Translations under genes and position numbers: made by a program
Shown: positions 1 to 5,093 of the stretch, one piece after another
Numbering within the stretch: position 1 is the first letter of the stretch
How the letters are laid out: every line of letters starts with the position of its first letter
The notes under the pieces: model-generated
The model's database searches: none
Seen by the model: only the letters and a program-made list of their open reading frames with translations
Told to the model about the DNA's origin: nothing
NCBI GenBank assembly: GCA_003133815.1
Contig: PKZR01000220.1
Location: 1-5,093, forward strand
Source of the DNA: Limisphaerales bacterium
GTDB lineage: Bacteria > Verrucomicrobiota > Verrucomicrobiia > Limisphaerales > UBA11358
DNA length: 5,093 bases
Direction: 5' to 3'

Positions 1-59
1 AGCAGGTTGAAAAGCAACACCACCTCAAGCGCGATGAAAATGTATCTTAAAATTGTCAT
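1..59 (-). CDS. rseP: Start of an RseP-like site-2 protease (M50 family), partial
   Basis: Only the first 19 codons are visible, reading MTILRYIFIALEVVLLFNL before the left edge. This resembles the first membrane helix of RseP-type intramembrane zinc proteases, whose HExxH motif normally follows within a few residues and would lie outside the window. Such proteases sit in the inner membrane and cleave anti-sigma factors or leftover signal peptides. The ATG at 59-57 is the only plausible start, because an in-frame TGA lies eight codons upstream. No clear Shine-Dalgarno site precedes it. The gene follows dxr on the same strand after a 48-base gap, and dxr-rseP is a common gene order. The call rests on a short hydrophobic peptide plus gene order, with no catalytic residue seen. 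Confidence 0.62.
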   Translation of the reverse strand, partial: MTILRYIFIALEVVLLFNL

Positions 60-107
60 GCAAAAATCAGTCGTAAGAGTATATCAGCGGTGTCTCTTTC
101 CGCCATT

Positions 108-1253
108 TCAAACTGCAGCGGCCCTGCGCGCCCAATTGTCGGCTACAAGAATCTGTTCAAGCGTCGGATGCGAAACAACCTTGTGAGCGTCCATCGTGCG
201 GCGGACAAGTTCGGTGATCTGCGGAAAATTGATTTTACGGTTCACGAAGGCTTCGACCGCGATTTCGTTCGCTGCGTTCAATACGGCGGGCAAGGTTCCG
301 CCAACCTCCCCCGCCCTGCGCGCGAGTTCAATGGCCGGGAACCTTTCCACATCCGGCTCTTCAAACGTGAGCGTGCCGATCTTCGGGAAATTCGTCTGCA
401 CGCGCTCGCTGACGGCGCGATCGGGATATGTAAGCGCATATTGAATCGGCAGGCACATGTCCGGCGTCGAAAGCTGCGCGATGAGCGAGCCGTCCACGAA
501 CTCGACCATCGAATGTACGATGCTCTGCGGATGCACGACCACGCCGACGCGCGCCATCTCGATGTCGAACAGCCAGCGTGCCTCGATCATTTCCAGCCCT
601 TTGTTGAACAACGTCGCGGAATCCAGCGTGACCTTGCGACCCATGACCCACGATGGATGTTTGAGCGCGCGTTCGACGGTGATTTCGGAAAACTTTTCCT
701 TAGGCCAAAGGGTTTTGTCGCGGAACGGGCCGCCGCTCGCCGTAAGCCACAATTTGCGGACGGAACTCGAAGGCTTGCCGTCGAGACACTGAAAAATCGC
801 AGAATGCTCGCTGTCCACTGCGAGCACGCGCACGCCGTATTTGCGAGCCTCGTTCATCACAATCTCGCCGGCCATCACGAGAATTTCCTTTGACGCAACG
901 GCGATATCTTTGCCAGCGCGAATCGCCGCGAGCGCAGGTTTCAATCCGGCGGTGCCGACAATCGCAATCAGAACGATGTCCGCCGCAGGTAAAGTGGCCA
1001 GTTTGATCAAACCTTCTTCGCCGTAAAAAACCTGGGCCGCCGTGCCAAGGGCGTTTTGAAGTTCCTTTGCCTTGGCGGGTTCGGAGATGGAAATTGCCGC
1101 GGGTTTGTGCCTGCGCGTTTGTTCGAGCAGCAGTTCGGAATTATTTCCGGCTGCGAGCGCGAGCAGCCGGACTTGATCCGGCAAATCGTCCGCCACCTTG
1201 ACGGTGCTGGTGCCGATGCTGCCGGTGCTTCCGAGGAGGACGACGTTTTTCAT
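108..1253 (-). CDS. dxr: 1-deoxy-D-xylulose 5-phosphate reductoisomerase
   Basis: Dxr (IspC) converts 1-deoxy-D-xylulose 5-phosphate to 2-C-methyl-D-erythritol 4-phosphate using NADPH and a divalent metal. It is the first committed step of the MEP isoprenoid pathway in the cytosol. From the ATG at 1253 the protein has 381 residues, close to the usual 380-400. The NADPH-binding loop GSTGSIGTST is at residues 8-17. A V-A-S-K-E stretch is at 119-123. Metal ligands are D147 and E149 in VDSEHSAIFQ, and E221 in NKGLEMIEARW. The flexible active-site loop LTASGGPF is at 170-177, and HPSWVMGRKVTLDSATLFN at 199-217 is also conserved. A TTG codon directly before this ATG is a possible but less likely start. 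The ATG shares one base with the cdsA stop (TGATG), which implies translational coupling. All catalytic residues appear intact. Confidence 0.97.
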   Translation of the reverse strand: MKNVVLLGSTGSIGTSTVKVADDLPDQVRLLALAAGNNSELLLEQTRRHKPAAISISEPAKAKELQNALGTAAQVFYGEEGLIKLATLPAADIVLIAIVGTAGLKPALAAIRAGKDIAVASKEILVMAGEIVMNEARKYGVRVLAVDSEHSAIFQCLDGKPSSSVRKLWLTASGGPFRDKTLWPKEKFSEITVERALKHPSWVMGRKVTLDSATLFNKGLEMIEARWLFDIEMARVGVVVHPQSIVHSMVEFVDGSLIAQLSTPDMCLPIQYALTYPDRAVSERVQTNFPKIGTLTFEEPDVERFPAIELARRAGEVGGTLPAVLNAANEIAVEAFVNRKINFPQITELVRRTMDAHKVVSHPTLEQILVADNWARRAAAV

Positions 1254-2185
1254 CAAATCAGCGGATGTGGATTGGTGAGAATGTGCCGCAAATAGAGATA
1301 CATGATGGGCGCATTGAACAGCAAACTGTCGAGCAAGTCGAGGATGCCGCCTATGCCGGGGAAAATGCCGCCGGAATCCTTCACGCCAGCCTCGCGCTTG
1401 AAAAGCGATTCAATCAAATCGCCGATGACAGCGGTGGAACTCAGCACAATTCCTAGAATGACGGCGTGCAGCCCGTTCATGCCGGACATTTTGCCGCCGA
1501 GAAAATGCACGAACACGACGCTTGAAGCGGTCGAAAGAAAAATTGCGCCGCCGAAACCCTCCCAGGTTTTTCCGGGACTGATGCGCGGTATCATCTTGTG
1601 CCGTCCGATGAGCGAGCCGACCAGATACGCGCCCATATCGCTGAACTTTGTGATGAGGATGAAATAAAGGACGAAATATTTTCCGTTGCCTTCAAGGCCG
1701 GGGAAAAAATTTATTTTCTGGATGAAGTTCAGCAGCCACGGCACATACATCAGGCCGAAAAGCGTCACGGCGATTGCGGTGATGCCGGCAGTGTTTGTCC
1801 TTGAGGCCAGTTGCCGCACGCACAATCCGAGCACGAACAAAATGATGAAGCCGGTTTCGAAATCGTTCACCCTCGCCGGCGAACCTTGCGTGCCGATGTG
1901 TCCGGTGAGGTTCAAAAAAGTCCCGACCATCAGCAGCGCGCCGCCGAACAGCCCGCACCATTTGAAGCAGGCAAGGCCGCGCTTTTCGGCGAGGCCGTAA
2001 AACTCCGCGAGACCGGCCAGGGCAAACAGAAAGATGATGAGCAGAAAAACGCCGTCTGCAATCAGCGCGTTGCCGGAGAACATGGCGGCAAGAATGACCG
2101 TCCAGAGAATCACCGTGGTGATCAGCCGGCGGAAAAAAACATCTGCCTTCGAAGGCGTTTGGGCTGGCGCAGCCGCGTCGGACAT
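1253..2185 (-). CDS. cdsA: Phosphatidate cytidylyltransferase (CDP-diglyceride synthase)
   Basis: CdsA is an inner-membrane enzyme that makes CDP-diacylglycerol from CTP and phosphatidic acid, the branch point for all phospholipids. From the ATG at 2185 it has 310 residues, a typical length, with about eight hydrophobic segments. An earlier in-frame TTG at 2221 would add 12 residues. I prefer the ATG because the added stretch is not hydrophobic and a possible -10 box overlaps the TTG. Conserved stretches are FSDMGAYLVGSLIGRHK followed by PRISPGKTWEG in the middle, and the family signature at residues 260-286 (SLFKR, then KDSGG, then PGIGGILDLLD). Two signature positions differ from the classical pattern: His is Ile278 and Arg is Leu284. 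The acidic residues D270, D283 and D286 are kept. No Shine-Dalgarno site is evident. It is the first gene of the cdsA-dxr-rseP cluster; uppS, often upstream, is not here. Confidence 0.94.
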   Translation of the reverse strand: MSDAAAPAQTPSKADVFFRRLITTVILWTVILAAMFSGNALIADGVFLLIIFLFALAGLAEFYGLAEKRGLACFKWCGLFGGALLMVGTFLNLTGHIGTQGSPARVNDFETGFIILFVLGLCVRQLASRTNTAGITAIAVTLFGLMYVPWLLNFIQKINFFPGLEGNGKYFVLYFILITKFSDMGAYLVGSLIGRHKMIPRISPGKTWEGFGGAIFLSTASSVVFVHFLGGKMSGMNGLHAVILGIVLSSTAVIGDLIESLFKREAGVKDSGGIFPGIGGILDLLDSLLFNAPIMYLYLRHILTNPHPLI

Positions 2186-2220
2186 TGCGCGGAAACTAGC
2201 ACGCGCGCCGGTGATTGCCA

Positions 2221-2226
2221 ATTATC
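2221..2226 (-). promoter_or_regulatory. Possible -10 box for the cdsA-dxr operon
   Basis: On the minus strand this reads GATAAT, five of six matches to the sigma70-type TATAAT, about 35 bases upstream of the preferred cdsA ATG. No good -35 hexamer is seen at 16-18 bases. It lies in a small palindrome, CAATT-ATC-AATTG (2219-2231), which could alternatively be an operator or chance. Transcription starting about seven bases downstream would exclude the alternative TTG start of cdsA. Confidence 0.25.
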
Positions 2227-2249
2227 AATTGCCGGGAAACCAATTTCGG

Positions 2250-2281
2250 TTGCGCGTCGTGATTATTTCTGGCAATTCTAT
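2250..2281 (+). promoter_or_regulatory. Possible promoter of the tRNA-Ala gene
   Basis: TTGCGC at 2250-2255 and TTCTAT at 2276-2281 resemble -35 and -10 boxes, but the 20-base spacer is longer than ideal. The predicted start would be about 12 bases before the mature tRNA 5' end, leaving a short 5' leader for RNase P to remove. The match is weak; position alone makes some promoter here likely, because the tRNA is divergent from cdsA. Confidence 0.22.
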
Positions 2282-2299
2282 GTGCGTCCGCGAATGGCT

Positions 2300-2375
2300 G
2301 GGGTCTTAGCTCAGTTGGTAGAGCGTCTCGTTCGCAATGAGAAGGTCAGGAGTTCGAGCCTCCTAGGCTCCACCA
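2300..2375 (+). tRNA. tRNA-Ala, anticodon CGC (reads GCG)
   Basis: A complete 76-base cloverleaf can be folded by hand. The acceptor GGGGTCT (2300-2306) pairs with AGGCTCC (2365-2371). The D stem is GCTC/GAGC around AGTTGGTA. The anticodon stem TCTCG/TGAGA closes the loop TTCGCAA, with anticodon CGC at 2333-2335 after the invariant U33. The variable loop is AGGTC, and the T stem AGGAG/CTCCT holds TTCGAGC. The discriminator is A73 and CCA is encoded at 2373-2375. The third acceptor pair is G3-U70, the main identity signal for alanyl-tRNA synthetase, which agrees with the anticodon. The gene is divergent from cdsA, and hairpin-forming sequence begins directly after CCA. Confidence 0.96.
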
Positions 2376-2476
2376 GCTTCGCTTGAACGCAGTGAAAGCG
2401 AAGGCTGCCGCGCCGTAGCGCAGCGCAGGCGGGCAAACGTCAAACCGCGCCAAGAGCTACGGCTCGGCAGGCCAGC
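2376..2476. repeat. Composite inverted repeats between tRNA-Ala and the GIY-YIG gene
   Basis: The first hairpin pairs CTTCGCTT (2377-2384) with AAGCGAAG (2396-2403), a perfect 8-base stem that begins two bases after the tRNA CCA. The second pairs GGCTGCCGCGCCGTAGC (2403-2419) with GCTACGGCTCGGCAGGC (2456-2472), matching at 15 of 17 positions. GGCG (2428-2431) and CGCC (2448-2451) can pair inside it. A local alternative is GAGC-TACG-GCTC (2454-2465). The stretch looks like a REP- or MITE-like palindromic unit. It could also help 3' processing or termination of the tRNA, although no T-run follows. It is not coding in any convincing way. Confidence 0.6.
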
Positions 2477-2484
2477 AAGGAAAA

Positions 2485-2730
2485 ATGCAATTTTTCTACG
2501 TTTATATTCTCCAAAGTGGATTAGAGACCGAGCATTATTATGTTGGTCGCACCGAAAACCTTAACACACGACTCAAAAAACATAACGCCGGTGAAATTCC
2601 GCACACTGCCAAATTTCGCCCTTGGCATGTCAAAAGCGCCATTGCCTTTAACGAAGCCAAACGAGCACTTGAATTTGAACGCTAACTTAAAACCGCTTCG
2701 GGCCGCACTTTTTCAAAAAAGCGATTATGA
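2485..2730 (+). pseudogene. GIY-YIG nuclease-like protein (UPF0213/YhbQ type), interrupted by an in-frame stop
   Basis: The open part encodes 66 residues (2485-2685). It has the GIY-like YVYIL near residues 5-9, the YIG-like YYVGRT at 18-23, Arg29 and His33 in LNTRLKKHNAG, and the expected Glu65 in ALEFER. These match the core of small stand-alone GIY-YIG proteins, usually 80-100 residues long, whose true role is mostly unknown. The family normally continues FE-x-YLKxGSGRAFxKKRL. Here a TAA (2683-2685) stands exactly where Tyr is expected, and the same frame then reads LKTASGRTFSKKRL before a TGA at 2728-2730. A single TAC or TAT to TAA change would explain this. The truncated product keeps the catalytic-type residues, so it may still be made. 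AAGGA lies only three bases before the ATG. The open part is about 43% GC by hand count, below its neighbours. Confidence 0.82.
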
Positions 2731-2742
2731 CTTTACCTGTAA

Positions 2743-3255
2743 ATGCAACCGCGCCATTTTGAAGCAGTCATTTTTTCCGCGAAGGCCGCAGTTGCCGCCG
2801 TAATAGGCGCGCTTTGCTACAAATTTTTTGATCTGCCCGGTGCGCCGTGGGTCGCGGCGGTTTCCGCCGTTCTCGTGACGCAGCCGAGCTTGCATTCGTC
2901 ATTTCAAGCCTCATTCATGCGCGTCGTCGCCAATCTCGCGGGCGCGTTCGGCGGCGCAGCGCTGCTGGCCGCCATCGGGCAACCAATCGCGGCCATGGCA
3001 ATCGGGGTCATGGTCACGGGACTGGCGTGTTACCTTCTGAAACAGGACGACGCCCTGCGCCCGGCGTTTGTGGCAGTCATCATTGTGACTCTCATTGGCG
3101 AAAACAGTAAATGGCAAAACTCATTCGATCGCGTCATCGCCGTGGTCATCGGCTGCATGTGCGCGCTCGTCGTGGGATTTTTGTTCGACAAAATTTCCAA
3201 CTTGTCCAGATTGCAGGCGAAGAATGGATCGAAAAAATCCGGGCAGCAGGAGTAA
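2743..3255 (+). CDS. Small FUSC / aromatic-acid-exporter-like membrane protein
   Basis: A 170-residue hydrophobic protein with about six membrane segments, near residues 13-29, 36-47, 61-79, 82-99, 107-119 and 129-148. A charged C-terminal tail rich in Lys and Ser follows. RPAFVAVIIVTLIG and the later DRVIAVVIGCMCALVVGFLF resemble the membrane half of FUSC/ArAE proteins (for example AaeB and YccS), which are linked to efflux of aromatic carboxylic acids. The large soluble part of full-length members is missing, so it is a single-domain member, possibly acting as an oligomer. The substrate cannot be inferred. The ATG at 2743 is the earliest in-frame start, because TAA immediately precedes it. 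No Shine-Dalgarno site is clear, so the first few residues are uncertain. The next gene starts 12 bases after the stop. Confidence 0.78.
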   Translation: MQPRHFEAVIFSAKAAVAAVIGALCYKFFDLPGAPWVAAVSAVLVTQPSLHSSFQASFMRVVANLAGAFGGAALLAAIGQPIAAMAIGVMVTGLACYLLKQDDALRPAFVAVIIVTLIGENSKWQNSFDRVIAVVIGCMCALVVGFLFDKISNLSRLQAKNGSKKSGQQE

Positions 3256-3267
3256 TTCCCTTACACC

Positions 3268-4071
3268 ATGAAATCATCCTTAAAAGACAAATGGGTTCTC
3301 ATCACCGGCGCATCGAGCGGGTTTGGCGCGGCGGCGGCGCGGGCGTTCGGCGCGGAAGGCGCAAAGCTGTTGCTCGGTGCGAGGCGTGTTGACCGTCTGA
3401 AGACAGTCGCGGCAGACGCAAAAAAATCCGGCGCGGTCGCGGCTCATTTTCACGAACTGGACGTTTCGAAAACCGCGAGCGTCGAGGAATTTATTTCGTG
3501 GGCGAAAAAATTAGTTCAAAGTCCGAAGTCCAAAGCCCAAAGTCTTCACGTTTTGATCAACAATGCCGGCGGCGCGCACGGCTTGGACACAATTGCCTGC
3601 GGAAAGGACGCGGACTGGGAGGCGATGATCCAGTCGAACGTCCTCGGCATTTTGCGCGTGACGCGTTCGGCACTGCCGCTCATGCCGCGCGATGCGGGCG
3701 CGAGCATCATCAACATCGGTTCCGTTGCCGGAAGGACGGCTTACGAAGGCGGCGCGGTTTATTGCGCGGCGAAGGCGGGCGAACTTCAGATCACGCGCGC
3801 GTTGCGGCTTGAATTGTTCGGCACAGGCATCCGCGTCGGCACGGTGGATCCGGGCCTGGCGGAAACGGAATTTTCACTCGTGCGCTTCAAAGGCGATGCG
3901 GCCAAGGCCAAAAATGTTTATGCGGGAACCAATCCGCTCACGGCGGAGGACATCGCGGAAATTCTGGTCTGGGTTGCCAGCCGCCCGGCCCACGTCAATA
4001 TTGACGAACTGCTCGTCAAGCCCGTTGACCAGGTGGCGGTTGGAAAAGTTTTCCGGCGGAAGACGAATTAA
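3268..4071 (+). CDS. YdfG-like NADP-dependent short-chain dehydrogenase/reductase
   Basis: A 267-residue classical SDR with a Rossmann fold. The cofactor motif TGASSGFG is at 13-20. Arg39-Arg40 after the second strand suggest NADP(H) preference. D65-V66 contacts adenine and NNAG is at 98-101. The catalytic set is N124, S152, Y165 and K169. The C-terminal half (DPGLAETEFSLVRFKGD, later LTAEDIAE and RPAHVNIDELLVKPVDQ) closely resembles E. coli YdfG, which oxidises L-allo-threonine and related 3-hydroxy acids and reduces malonic semialdehyde. The exact substrate here is unproven. The protein is nearly 20 residues longer than YdfG; about 11 extra residues (83-93) coincide with a 7-base tandem repeat. 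AGGAG sits 15 bases before the ATG, rather far for a strong ribosome site. It is likely co-transcribed with the membrane protein upstream. Confidence 0.92.
   Translation: MKSSLKDKWVLITGASSGFGAAAARAFGAEGAKLLLGARRVDRLKTVAADAKKSGAVAAHFHELDVSKTASVEEFISWAKKLVQSPKSKAQSLHVLINNAGGAHGLDTIACGKDADWEAMIQSNVLGILRVTRSALPLMPRDAGASIINIGSVAGRTAYEGGAVYCAAKAGELQITRALRLELFGTGIRVGTVDPGLAETEFSLVRFKGDAAKAKNVYAGTNPLTAEDIAEILVWVASRPAHVNIDELLVKPVDQVAVGKVFRRKTN
3514..3548 (+). repeat. Degenerate 7-base tandem repeat inside the dehydrogenase gene
   Basis: Five consecutive heptads are readable: GTTCAAA, GTCCGAA, GTCCAAA, GCCCAAA and the degenerate GTCTTCA. The consensus is GTCCAAA. Because seven is not a multiple of three, the peptide repeats only every seven codons. 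It reads VQSPKSKAQSL, a polar segment just before the strand that carries NNAG. Confidence 0.75.
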
Positions 4072-4144
4072 CCACCAAGACACAAAGACACCAAGGTCTC
4101 AAAATTAGATCGGGAATTCTTTGTGCCTTGGTGTCTTGTTGGTT
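4070..4144. terminator. Large imperfect inverted repeat between convergent genes, possible bidirectional terminator
   Basis: The left arm at 4070-4095 and the right arm at 4119-4144 are reverse complements at 22 of 26 positions, around a 23-base loop. The left arm begins inside the dehydrogenase stop codon, and the right arm ends four bases before the stop codon of the convergent LptF/LptG gene. The left arm holds three 8-base units: ACCAAGAC (4074-4081), ACAAAGAC (4082-4089) and ACCAAGGT (4090-4097). The position fits a shared terminator, but there is no clean T-run on either side. A dispersed palindromic repeat that settled between convergent genes is equally possible. Confidence 0.55.
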
Positions 4145-4148
4145 GAAA

Positions 4149-5093
4149 TTAAATTCCCTTGTTCGCGCGCCAGAGCAGCGCCGCGCCGATTAGCTGAAAA
4201 AGCAAATCCGGCAGCCAGACAATCAGGTGCGGCGAAAATTCAGGCCGGGCGGACAGGGAATTGGCCAGGATCATGAAGCTGTAATAGACCAGCACCAGGC
4301 CGAGCGCGATGGCGACGCCGATGTTTGTCTCGCGACGGTGGACGCGGATGCCGAGCGGTATCCCGACGAGCGTGAAGCCGAAGCAAGCGAAAGAAAATGC
4401 GAGCTGCCGGTTCATGGCTATCCGGATTGGTTCGATCAGCCCTTCACGCTGGCGCGCCGCCGCTTGGAATTGCTCGATTGCTTCAACCGAATTGGTGGCG
4501 GCGGGCGGCGGCACGGTTAATTTCTGTTCCAAATCAGCCAGATCATCGCGCAACTGCCAGAATGTCATGTCGGTGATTTTTGGAACCACAATTCTGTCCG
4601 ACTGGGAGTTCGTTGGATAAAGATTACTGGAAAGCCAGTCGCTGGCCGATATGGCCGACACGTTCCCGCCAATATTCCTTAGGCTGCGGGGTTCGACCAG
4701 ATGCAGGTACATTTGTTTGTTGGTCGTGTCCAACTCAATGTCTCCGCTCGGCGCGGTGATTGTCATGGATACGTTCGTTTCATCTTTATCCAGAACCAGA
4801 ACCTCTACATTTTGTAGTTTGCCATGTTCATTTTTCTCCGTATAAAAAATGTAGCCAGGAAAGTCGCGAATAAACCGGCCTGCCGGCAGTTGCATGTTTC
4901 CCAGTTCACCCTCCATTTTATAAATCAATTTGACGTAGGCGACGCGGCATTGCGGGCCAAGTTCCAGGTTGATCCATCCGCTGACACCGCAGCAAAGGAG
5001 GCTCAACAGCAGGATTGGCCAGGTGAGCGCAAGCAGGCTGATGCCGCTGGCACGCGCGGCGGTAAGTTCCTGATCCGCGCTGAACCGGCCGAA
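4149..5093 (-). CDS. LptF/LptG family LPS-export permease, N-terminus outside the window
   Basis: The visible 314 residues are the C-terminal part of a YjgP/YjgQ-type permease. LptF and LptG pair with the LptB ATPase to extract lipopolysaccharide from the inner membrane and pass it to LptC and LptA. The frame is open to the right edge, so the TTG at 5006 is not the true start. GRFSADQELTAARASGIS (visible residues 2-19) is the conserved cytoplasmic coupling-helix motif that contacts LptB. A membrane helix follows at about 20-37, then a periplasmic beta-jellyroll domain with mostly beta-type polar sequence. Three C-terminal helices lie near 231-250, 257-280 and 290-308. Full members have about 350-400 residues, so roughly 40-80 are missing. 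The sequence does not decide between LptF and LptG. The gene is convergent with the dehydrogenase gene. Confidence 0.9.
   Translation of the reverse strand, partial: FGRFSADQELTAARASGISLLALTWPILLLSLLCCGVSGWINLELGPQCRVAYVKLIYKMEGELGNMQLPAGRFIRDFPGYIFYTEKNEHGKLQNVEVLVLDKDETNVSMTITAPSGDIELDTTNKQMYLHLVEPRSLRNIGGNVSAISASDWLSSNLYPTNSQSDRIVVPKITDMTFWQLRDDLADLEQKLTVPPPAATNSVEAIEQFQAAARQREGLIEPIRIAMNRQLAFSFACFGFTLVGIPLGIRVHRRETNIGVAIALGLVLVYYSFMILANSLSARPEFSPHLIVWLPDLLFQLIGAALLWRANKGI

Noticed and set aside
90..893. Long plus-strand open frame (267 codons) opposite dxr
   Set aside because: It is antisense to a clearly conserved gene. It is rich in Arg, His and Asp with no recognisable domain, as expected for a shadow of a GC-rich coding strand.
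1302..2000. Other plus-strand open frames opposite cdsA
   Set aside because: They are low-complexity antisense frames without domains. The minus-strand CdsA explains the open sequence.
1811..2386. Plus-strand open frame of 191 codons running across cdsA and the tRNA
   Set aside because: Most of it is antisense to cdsA, and its C-terminus is a translation of the tRNA-Ala gene, so it is not a real protein.
2376..2403. Rho-independent terminator for the tRNA
   Set aside because: The hairpin is in the right place, but the sequence after it is GC-rich with no run of T, so a classical intrinsic terminator is not supported.
2376..2476. CRISPR array or riboswitch in the hairpin region
   Set aside because: There are no regularly spaced direct repeats with unique spacers, and no known riboswitch core could be recognised.
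2540..2803. Alternative frame of 87 codons across the GIY-YIG gene
   Set aside because: It overlaps the GIY-YIG coding frame, has no recognisable motif, and ends inside the FUSC-like gene.
3498..4108. Alternative plus-strand frames inside the dehydrogenase gene
   Set aside because: They are Arg- and Ala-rich out-of-frame translations of a conserved SDR gene.
4227..4620. Plus-strand frames opposite the LptF/LptG gene
   Set aside because: They are antisense to a well-supported permease and show no signal of their own.

Overview
The window looks like chromosome of a Gram-negative bacterium. It encodes part of an LPS-export permease (LptF/LptG family) and a cdsA-dxr-rseP cluster that serves envelope lipid synthesis, isoprenoid synthesis and envelope stress control. 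The variant CdsA signature, the start of the RseP-like protein, weak Shine-Dalgarno sites and the short dispersed-type repeats together suggest the Verrucomicrobiota or a related PVC lineage. That placement is inference, not proof. Coding regions are mostly GC-rich, apart from one AT-richer small gene near 2.5 kb.

Left part, minus strand (1-2221): cdsA, then dxr, then the first 19 codons of an rseP-like site-2 protease gene that runs off the left edge. cdsA and dxr overlap in a TGATG junction, so they are probably one transcript with coupled translation. The usual upstream partner uppS is absent. A divergent tRNA gene lies there instead.

Middle (2222-2742): a short divergent promoter region, a complete tRNA-Ala(CGC) with encoded CCA and the G3-U70 alanine identity pair, then about 100 bases of strongly hairpin-forming sequence, then a small GIY-YIG nuclease-like gene. 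That gene is cut by an in-frame TAA. The missing conserved C-terminal tail is still readable in the same frame directly after the stop.

Right part (2743-4071, plus strand): a small six-segment FUSC/aromatic-acid-exporter-like membrane protein, followed 12 bases later by a YdfG-like short-chain dehydrogenase. The dehydrogenase carries a degenerate 7-base tandem repeat inside its reading frame. The two are probably co-transcribed.

Right edge (4072-5093): a large imperfect inverted repeat, built partly from 8-base units, separates the dehydrogenase gene from a convergent LptF/LptG-family gene whose N-terminus lies beyond the window. I see no complete new system. The most notable items are the four repeat or decay features: the tRNA-flanking hairpins, the interrupted GIY-YIG gene, the in-gene heptad repeat and the convergent inverted repeat.
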